Source of the DNA: Icerya purchasi
Taxonomy: Eukaryota > Arthropoda > Insecta > Hemiptera > Monophlebidae
Reading direction: 5' to 3'
NCBI GenBank assembly: GCA_039619475.1
Contig: CM077115.1
Span: 308,464,734 to 308,528,733, forward strand
Length of the DNA: 64,000 nucleotides
Shown: positions 55,968-64,000 of the stretch, one piece after another
Position numbering within the stretch: the first letter of the stretch is position 1
How the letters are laid out: every line of letters starts with the position of its first letter
Program-made: the position numbers and the translations under genes
The notes under the pieces: model-generated
The model's input: only the letters and a program-made list of their open reading frames with translations
The model's database searches: none
What the model was told of the DNA's origin: nothing

Positions 55968-57488
55968 CTAAAAAACGCGCATTGCGGTTAAAAAAAGAGC
56001 CATATAGAGAGAAATAGATTTAAAGAGATTTCTCAACGAGAAAAAAAAAGTAGGTTGATAGAAGGAAATGGAGAATTAAAATAAACTTTTAGTGACGGTA
56101 TTAAGAAGGCTAAGAAATAAACAAAATTTATCGCTACATTTTGTAGCACGCCTTAACAATGTACAGTACAAAGGAGTGGGAAAAATGGATCAGAACAAAA
56201 GGAAAATTATACTTCAGGTTGGCTACTCATTTCGACGATGAACAGCAGGGTTCGGATTTTGCATGTAACACATATTTCTTTTTTTTTTTTTTGTTTGTTT
56301 TTGGTTTGTAGCTAACGCTTTGATATTTTTCATATTTAGACGTTTCAAGGGTTGCGGATAATATATTAATTTAATAATGCATGTAAATGGTATATTTTGA
56401 ACATTTAGTGTATGTCCTATATGTTTTAAGGATTTTTACGTATTTTTTCATAATTATAAAAAAAAAGACATATACACACATAGACAAATGAATATTTGAA
56501 ACCTTAAAAAAATGCAAGACGAATAATTTATATAACTTCCTGAAGAAAATAGATTTCTGGGAAAGGTTATTTGCTTTTTTTTTTTTTTATTTTCCGTGCA
56601 AGTCTGGTGTTCGACTATAACCTCTTGTTGTAGCGTACTTATTGAAGGAAAAATAAAAAATAAAAAAATCTTTCGTGACATTTTTTTTTTTTTTTGTTTT
56701 TTGTCTTTTTTATAAATGAAATGAATTGGAGAAGAGTATTTTCGACCTTTTAGTATTTTTACGTTTATATTATGAGTAATAGCGATATATGTTTGAACGG
56801 ATTATCAGATGAAAATGAAATTCACTATCATTTTTATATAAATTTTTGTCGCACATTGTTTATTTAATGTAATATATAATAAGAAGAAACACGCTAATAA
56901 ATTAACCCGACGCGTTTTGAAGACAAAGCTACATAATCACGGGAGTTATTAAAATATTTGTTAATTGTTTATATTAGTATATTTCTTCTTATTATATGCG
57001 AAATCCACTATACTGCATCTGAAGTGGGGCCGTATTTAAAAATATTTATCGGTTGGTCTTGCGATGTAGAGAAGTCGTTTTCTATACTGAAAGCTTGAGC
57101 GTATGACATAATTTTTATAAGAAAAAATTCTTATTATTTAAAACGCAACGATGTTTAAATTCAGATTTTTAATTTAATGCATTTTTAATACAAAATTTGT
57201 TTGATAGAAAAAGAAAAAAAAAAAAAATGTTGTAAAAAACGTAAGATTTTATTTTACTTTTTTAAATATACAGAATCTATTATAAAATTGTTAGTGTACA
57301 TAAATCCGAACCCTAATGATAAAGATTAGAACTAAAGTGTATAAGTAACAAATAAATTTGGTTCGAATTTTCAAAGCGCAGATCATAATCGGCGTATAGA
57401 AACGTAAAGAAGTAATTGATAAATTAATATTTATTTATTTAATTAATTCATTTTATATCTCTTTTTGAAAATGTTAAAGAACGCTTAC
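55968..57488 (-). other. THADA intron (1,521 bp)
   Basis: Donor GTAAGC at 57488 and acceptor TTTTTTAG ending at 55968; both neighbours are in phase 0. The interior is AT-rich with T runs and no recognised element. Confidence 0.8.
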
Positions 57489-57803
57489 TTTGTCTTTCCT
57501 ACTGTCGCTGGCAACTATAGATCGTACCAACAGCGAAAGACCGGCAGATCGTCTGGAAATGACACAACTGGGGTAAGCGCTGATCAAATGAAGGACATCG
57601 GATAGTACATTTTGCAAATGGATACAATAATCGTCGGTATTAGTAAATATTTTCACGATATCGGAGAGACAGACTGCCGCCGCTTCTATAGCTCCTTTAT
57701 GACGGCATAATTTTAGAATTTTAACGATAATTTGCAAACAGCGAACCGCATCGTCCGGGCATGAACTAATCTTGACTAATGCAACGCATAATTTACAGCA
57801 GTT
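57489..57803 (-). CDS. THADA: THADA/Trm732 homologue, upstream exon
   Basis: 315-nt exon encoding exactly 105 residues. The acceptor TTCTTTTAAATTAG is followed by AAC TGC TGT AAA; the donor follows AAA at GTAAGCG. 'ILKLCRHKGAIEAA' and 'SRRSAGLSLLVRSI' match the conserved THADA blocks (usual RHKGAxE and TRRSAGLP). The sequence before 'RHKGAIEAA' ('CKLCVALVKISSCPDDAVRC') also fits the family. The exon lacks a start codon, so more 5' exons are needed: a full THADA is roughly 1,500-2,000 residues and only about 839 are here. No upstream exon was recognised between 57.8 kb and the window end. Confidence 0.85.
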
Positions 57804-58780
57804 CTAATTTAAAAGAAGGAAAAAAACTCATAAGGATTGACTGTACAAAAAAAAAAAAAAAAAAAAATCGCATTGAACAATAGTTCTGCAACCAATTAAA
57901 TATATTATAATTAATAATAATATTGTAGCTTAATGAAAAACAACTGAAATATACATATATTAGCATTCTCTGATCATCGGTCAAATGTGAATGCGACAAA
58001 AATCGGGAAAAAAACTGAAGAAATTTTTTTCAGACAGCGCAGTACTTATATGTATAAATCACAATGATTAATAAGAAATTGAGACACAAAGAAAGTTATA
58101 ACGAGCGAAAGAAAAGGTGTAATTTATAAATCAAAAATTAAACACACTAAAAGTGGAAATAAAAAATTATTTTATTTGTAAATCAATTAGAGAACCGATC
58201 TCAATCAATAAAGTAATAAGAGGAAGAGGAAGTCGAATATTTGTTCGGCTTCATCCTTCTCAATATTCAACCCTCCCTCCTTGTGATAGAAAACTTAGAA
58301 TCAAATGGGAATGCTTCTTCTTTGATGATTCAATTCCTCACAAAAGATGCAGGAAATGTCACCCCATTATGGTAATTTGGAAAAATTCTGCAAGTCAGAA
58401 GCAAACTTTTTGGCTTTAACACGAAAGATTAATGACAAAGGCTCATGTAGCAATTGTATGGTTAACCATATTAGAAATATATCTAAGACACGAAAATGCA
58501 GTTGTAAGTTTTTTCTACTTATTATTGGTAAATTTTTGAATCTCCTCACACTTTTTTATTTTTTTAACATATACAAATGAGCATTTATTTCTTACCTTTT
58601 TTTATATCTCTTGATATGCTATACATTGTAGTAGTATTTTTCTTTATTTGGAGTATACAATTTAGCTGCACCTATTTATATTATACATTTTTTTTTTTTT
58701 TTGTATAACTTTGTCTTTTGTATTTATTATTTATTTATTTATGTTTTATTCTCATACGAAAGCTGTAAACATGGCCGGTA
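57804..58780. other. No gene recognised (probably THADA intron)
   Basis: AT-rich. The plus-strand frames at 58153-58419 and 58347-58580 have no recognised domain. Confidence 0.4.
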
Positions 58781-58783
58781 CTA

Positions 58784-59132
58784 CAATACAGGGCCCATCG
58801 TGTTTTGTACAGAAGTATTTATTGAAGTATTGCTGGACAGTATCGCACTGCTGCCGGCCATACAGGTATCGCTTATATATCGTTTTTTTCTTTTCCAACA
58901 AATAATTCTAGATTTTTTTATTTTATTTTTTTCTTCCACTTTTTTCTAAATGCACTTACAGCATCTTTTTCTGGAAGAACTAATAATCAACATCAGGGCG
59001 ACTATATATAGTCACTATCCGGATGTTGGTAACATTAGAATTTGTATGGGGGCAGTTAACGTCGCACCTGATAGGAGCTACCACACCTCTATCGGTACAG
59101 CCAGTTTCAGCATCACACGCCACCCCACCTAG
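58784..59132 (+). other. Possible two-exon gene fragment, unassigned
   Basis: An open frame reads '...GPIVFCTEVFIEVLLDSI' up to CAG|GTATCG (58865/58866). After 97 bases a good acceptor (CACTTTTTTCTAAATGCACTTACAG, AG at 58961-58962) precedes another open frame 'HLFLEELIINIRATIYSHYP' to the stop at 59132. Phases match (0/0), and both pieces are more GC-rich than their surroundings. No family is recognised, so this may be chance or a repeat fragment. Confidence 0.25.
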
Positions 59133-59339
59133 TATCAATCACTGCTAAACAAATAATGCCATTTTTTTCTCTTATTTATTTTATAATCTTTTCATTACCA
59201 TTTATAATTTTTACTATATAACTAACACTATTTCGTGTCGATGGGTTGAATTTTCGATGCCCCCCCCCAAAAAAAAATACTATTTCGCTTCTTTTTTTTT
59301 TTTTTATGAAATAAACAACTTCTGTGTCCAATTCCATAA

Positions 59340-59860
59340 ATTTGAACTTTGGGTAGACTGGCTACAGGGTGCCTGAGCAGGTGTTGGGGGTGGCATGAGC
59401 ATGTGAGAACACTATTGAATGGCTAGGTGAGTGAGGTGGGCAGTAAAAATGGCCGACATGCATGAAAAACAGTGTCTGTCGTGTGGTTAGGCTGGCTGTG
59501 GGGTACAATGGATTTGGAATGGTGCTTAAGGGGGCGGTGGGGTAGTAGGAGAGGTTGGGTTAATTTTTGCCAGATTAACAACATAACTGGGTTTTGGTTG
59601 GGGGTTACTTTTCACTAGGTTAAAAAAAAAAAAAAACTAACACTCAGGTTAATTTCCAACTTGTGGGATGGTTGGGGGGTGCAGGGGGTTCCAATGCTAG
59701 AGTCTACTATTCCATTAGAATTATGGGCGGTTTCAGTGGGGGTGAGGGGGAATTGGGATAGTTTTTAATAGTTGAACCAAAATTTAGGTTAATTTCTGAC
59801 CTCTGGAGGGGTTAGTTAGGTTAATTGCTAATCTGTGAAAGCATTTTTTTTTTTTTGGAT
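59340..59860. repeat. G-rich, TTAATTT-containing degenerate repeats
   Basis: An unusually GT-rich stretch on the plus strand, with repeated 'AGGTTAATTT' (for example 59648, 59785, 59819) and many GGGG runs. No coding role is seen. Confidence 0.5.
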
Positions 59861-59889
59861 ATGACCCCCACACATACACTGCCGTTTCC

Positions 59890-60840
59890 CCATTCATTGT
59901 CCTAGAATTCCCATTTTTATCCTACTTATGTTTTCATTCTCTTGCATGTAGTTCTGAAGTCTTGTTTCCATGGCTGTTTGAAATTCTTCTGTTCTTATAA
60001 TTTTCATGTTTGTTGAGGATGTCCTTTTATTCTGAATTTTAAGTTTTAATCTAACTTCCATTATTAATAATCTATGATCTGAGCTGCATTCCACTCCTGG
60101 TAGTGTTTTAGCATTCTTACACAATGAGATCCATTGTCTGTTAATTAGTCGGAAGTCAATTTGATTATCCATGTTATTAGTCTACAGATGTGATTTTTTT
60201 GAACATCATATTCATTATTGCCATCTGTTGGTTGATAGCACAAATTGTATCAATTTATCTCCTCTTGCATTTTGATCAACTGTGTAGTTGCCTGTATGTT
60301 TCGTATATGGTTATATTCATCATCATACATTTGCCAATTTGGCGTTAAAATCGCCCATGTCAATATTAATTTCACACAGTGGAAGTAATCCAAATACATC
60401 ACTCATTTGATCATAAAATAAATGTGCCTCTTCATCTGAAGCACACACAGTAGGCGCATATACTTCGAGTAGATTTTAATTCCAACTGGTCTAATCCCCA
60501 GTCTTATCAAAATAATGCGTTCATTGATGACTCAATAACCTTTCACTATATTATCAATTTCCTTGTGCACTATGAATGCTACACTCGCCCTGCTGAGTGT
60601 GTTGCTTCTTGAGCACTATTATATTTTGTAATGATTTCCTTCGAAATGACCTGATTGGTTATAATGTGTTTCTGATAAACCGCAAATTTTATTTTGTGAT
60701 GGATCAGTTCCTGTCCCATAATGTGAAGTTTTACAGTTTTTCTTAGTCCGCATACATTCCATGTAGCAATTCTGTTTGTTTCAAAAGTGCTGAATTTTGT
60801 TTTAGGCTTTTCAGTTGCATATTTCACATTTTGATCCCAA
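59890..60840 (-). mobile_element. RTE-like LINE, endonuclease part
   Basis: The minus strand reads 'RIATWNVCGLRKTVKL' (60775, endonuclease start; usual TWNVxTL), later 'VYAPTVCASDEEA'-like and 'MGDFNAK'-like pieces in shifted frames (60480-60330). At 60172-59894 come 'DNQIDFRLINRQW' (usual NQIDYIxxxxRW) and 'ECSSDHRLLIMEVRLKLK' (usual GSDHxLLxAxxRLKLK). This is the apurinic-type endonuclease that nicks the insertion site. The RT part is absent below 59890. Frameshifts are present. Confidence 0.8.
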
Positions 60841-61039
60841 AAGTTGAAAGGCCGGTTGCCAACTGCATTTTATGGCACATCAGATACTTGTTTAGATATT
60901 TCATAATATACATGGAAATATACTACAGTAGTTTCCCCTTGCTTACTGTAGGATTACAGGTTTTCTCATATAATACAGCTGCTCCTGACCCGGAGAACAG
61001 GCGCTGATCAACAAGCCATTCCTAACATGGAATGTAGAC

Positions 61040-61400
61040 GCTGTTGGATTTTGCATGGGGCACGCTTTGTCTGATTCCTCCGTTAAGACCTGGCTGGTCC
61101 ATTGCAAACGCCTCCTCTACCAGCAAATTATTAAGCCCATCTGGACGTATGGAATAGCATTATGGGGATATACGAAAAAGTCCAATTACAATAAAATACA
61201 AGCTCGGCAAAGTATCATCCTTCGAGCAATCGTTAATGGCTCTCATAATGACGATATTCATCGAAATCTTAGAGTCAAATCAGTCTGCGAAGTAATTAAA
61301 GATTTCGCGATTGCTCATGAAAAGTGGCTTCGTTAGCACATCAATCTTGAGGCGGTTCGACTTCTAGTTACACGTGAGGACATATACGGCGTCTAAAGCG
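61040..61400 (+). mobile_element. Jockey-like LINE ORF2 C-terminal fragment
   Basis: The plus-strand frame 61055-61336 reads 'KRLLYQQIIKPIWTYGIALW' and 'RQSIILRAIVNGSHNDDIHR', followed by 'LRVKSVCEVIKDFAIAHEK'. These are the post-RT motifs of Jockey LINEs (usual KxxLYxxxLKPIWTYGxQLWG...NxxIHRDLxxxxVxxEI). Truncated at its 5' side. Confidence 0.8.
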
Positions 61401-64000
61401 ACTCAAACCACAAGACCTCCTGTAGTTACTAATTTATTAAGTTATATATGTTAGAGGCTTTGGTCACATGAATGACCACGCCACATGTTAATTTATTTTA
61501 CAATACATTATAATTATAATTTGCAATTATTTAACTTACTAGTTAAGATTGCGCTTTAAAAAAAAAGAAAAAAAAAAGAAAAGATGAAATAGTGGTAGGT
61601 GGTCGCAGTTTCGCGGCGAAAAATGTGGAGTGTAAAATATGCTAGTCTATCTGATTGGCTGTTTATTCTTGTATGTATGTGTATGCTTCTCAATCTGTCC
61701 CTTTAGCTAAATTATTTTCTACTGCTAAAGAAGTACTGGCACATTTCTTTCTTCTTCAGTTTACTGTGGTACTTCTCCGCATGACTAGAAAAGTCCCGAA
61801 GGATTCGTCACTGCTGCTGATAATGATCTTTAACAATATCTAAGAACTTTTTTGTTTTTCAAAATATGCTTCGATTTACGTTATAATAAAACAAATGTAA
61901 ATGTTAGCCATCGTTTAAAATACGAGTATTTTGAATTTTATTTTCCCCATTTAATTATTTGAAGTATCTCATAGTCGGAATAATCGTAAAAATATAAATA
62001 ATATCAAAAGACGGATAAAAAAATTTGCATTATTCGCTATTGCTATACTATTTACGGGCGCAGCGATATTTTTAAAAAAGCAAGTATTAGAGAAAGCATT
62101 CAGAACGAAAGTAAAAAAAATTCGATAAATACTGATTAAATGAATTTTTCCGGTTGTAATAAATATTGTATATCGGACACAAACCAGTAGTATAGAGGTT
62201 CCCCAACAAAGATATAACAGACTATTAAATATTATTTAAAAAACCAACTCTGCTCCCGTAAATCTACGTAGGCGCAATTGTAAAGTCACTAGTATCATGT
62301 TAAAAATAATTATAACGAACACACAAAAAAAAAAAAAAAAAAGAGATTAAATTTCGCTGTACTATAAAAAAACAATCGATATCGCTCACACAGCGCACAA
62401 AAATTAAAATCTATTTAAAATAAAGTTTTAACATCAGCATACCATCATTTTAATACAAACCACCCTACCTAATAGCTAATAGCAATTATTTTTATCGGCA
62501 CTTTTCAAATGCCGTGTTAATTATTTTCCGATTTTAATAATTGCGCCTTTTCTTTTCAGCCTTTTAGTAGCTACTCTCCATTCTTTAGAGTTGTCTTTGA
62601 AAAAAAAATTTCACTTTGTTTGCGGCCTTTGAAGAGAAATTGGCATGCTGTTCGGCTGACGGTGGAGTAATCTCGAGAGCAAAGAGCGCTATATTGCCAT
62701 TATTATAATATTATAAATTTATCTAGCAAACACAATGTAGCATAGAAGTTTTATATCGTCATTACTTTCAATGTTGTCCAGGTGTAATTTAGTAAACATT
62801 GTTGAGCATCGTTCAACTGGTAATCGTCTTCTTGATCGGCTATCGTGACTTGCGAATGTTTTACAATGTTTTGCAGAGCGATTCCCATATCCTCAAAGGA
62901 AGGGGCGTATTCTGGAATAAATCGATAAAGAAAAATTTAAGGAAACAAGGATTTTTAAAAGTAAAATCGGGGGGGGGGGGGGCACACCGTTTATTACAAG
63001 CGAAGTAAATACACTACGCGGAAACATGACATGTATATGTAAATAAACGCGGTAGCAGAAATTTTGGAAATGTCCGAAGTTTTGCTACTATAGCGCAGTG
63101 TCAACAACGGTTAGCCGAACAAAAAATGATGTAAAACATTAATTAAATTAATCTAGTGGAAGAGCTAAGAAACTGCCAACTTTTAACTTTTTTGACCATA
63201 ACATAAATTAAAACTTGCCAGAGGAAAAGAAAAACTAATCGAATAACGTAATGCAGCGAGAAAAAAAAAATACTGAAGATACCAGAATGCGATAAAATTG
63301 ATAAAGAGCGATAATGCGAAAGAAAATTTATTTTAATCGTAATCAAACTGATCGATTCATTTGCTTTTATCAGTGATTCTACTTGAACAATTCTTTTCAG
63401 TTGTGAAAACAAAGTAGTATTCGTATGATAATAAGTAAAAATAAAGTAAAAACATTGACTCGTGTCATCGGAGCTACCACCAAGTGCTACGACGCTGAAG
63501 AGATTAAGCTGATTATGTCCTCTTCTCTCGGTGTCCCTCTTTAACTTTCTCTCGTACCTACAGTGTTTGCTTCCAACCATTGAAGCCGCAGTACTCAAGC
63601 TTTTTGCTATGTAACATTAAATGCAGCAATATAGTACAGTTGGTATAAATAAAATAACGAAAAGAAGGGTAATTGAAAAAATTGAAAGCTAAATTAAAGA
63701 AATATTAAGAGCCCCGGCGGGTATTCTAGTCTAGAAATATGAAAAAACCAAAATTTATTTTTTTGCATATTCTGATAGTTTAGACATTTAAGAATATGTC
63801 GCTAAAAATATTTTTCAAAATTAAAATTATTTACGGAGTTACTGCTATTTTCGTGACGCGGCAACTAAATCGGCTCAGTCGGAACGGATCAAACAATAGA
63901 TACGGTAGACATTCTTCAGCTACCTGAGGAGGATAAATCAAACTCTTTTGTACATTATATATATATATATATTTAAAAATCGATTAGCTGAAGGCCATTG
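61400..64000. other. No gene recognised to the window end
   Basis: AT-rich sequence with a 14-G run (62970-62983) and a TA repeat (63955-63972). A somewhat GC-richer minus-strand frame at 63598-63440 ('MVGSKHCRYERKLKRDTERR') has no recognised family. It does not look like an upstream THADA exon. Confidence 0.4.

Noticed and set aside
63143..63598. Upstream THADA exon on the minus strand
   Set aside because: The frame is open and partly GC-richer, but none of its sequence resembles THADA blocks, and its second half is low complexity.
1..64000. CRISPR array, prophage or bacterial operon
   Set aside because: The repeats seen are eukaryotic transposons, satellites and microsatellites. No regularly spaced direct repeats with unique spacers and no bacterial genes were found.

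Overview
This window looks like an AT-rich nuclear genome segment from an insect, probably a hemipteran. The evidence is GT-AG introns, two recognisable animal housekeeping genes, and a dense mix of non-LTR retrotransposons, mariner, hAT-like, Merlin-like, Penelope-like and Ty3/gypsy remnants. The interrupted transposase of a DUF4817-type family, common in hemipterans, points the same way. No bacterial operons, CRISPR arrays or intact functional RNA genes were seen.

Two host genes are supported. (1) A CtIP/RBBP8/Sae2 homologue lies on the plus strand (ATG 31359, stop 32753, 464 codons) in one uninterrupted reading frame just after a good splice acceptor. It has an N-terminal CPKC and coiled-coil-like segment, an acidic middle, and a C-terminal CxxC/CxxH plus TPxxFW domain. 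It should promote MRE11-dependent DNA end resection. (2) The 3' half of a THADA/Trm732 homologue lies on the minus strand in three exons (57803-57489, 55967-55744, 51881-49901). Their phases join cleanly (0/0, then a split Arg codon). The 5' exons must lie beyond the window or in the unexplained sequence above 57.8 kb.

The rest is mostly mobile-element strata. At 0-3.3 kb are a SINE-like unit, a decayed LINE and a Penelope-like fragment. At 3.3-9.8 kb is a decayed Ty3/gypsy element on the minus strand; each LTR is interrupted by a different hAT-like element with an 8-bp target duplication, and the right-hand one carries a LINE. At 10.5-18.9 kb is a nest: a DUF4817 transposase gene is split by a 5'-truncated LINE (9-bp duplication), which is split by a 6,254-bp element with ~1-kb inverted repeats and a perfect 9-bp duplication. 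That element has foldback- or Mutator-like architecture. At 19.5-24.5 kb are three more hAT-like elements, a mariner remnant and a palindromic unit. After the CtIP gene come a complex repeat field (33.4-36.5 kb), a Merlin/IS1595-like remnant (38.2-38.9 kb) and a LINE inserted in another LINE (40.8-44.0 kb). Next are a tandem array with a ~330-bp period (46.0-48.3 kb) and a dispersed repeat whose inverted partner lies inside the 6.25-kb element. The large THADA intron hosts a mariner with intact ends. The final 6 kb holds LINE fragments and sequence I could not assign.

Coordinates for hosts, exons and target duplications were read base by base. Boundaries of decayed elements are approximate. 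Family names rest on motif recognition, not on a search.
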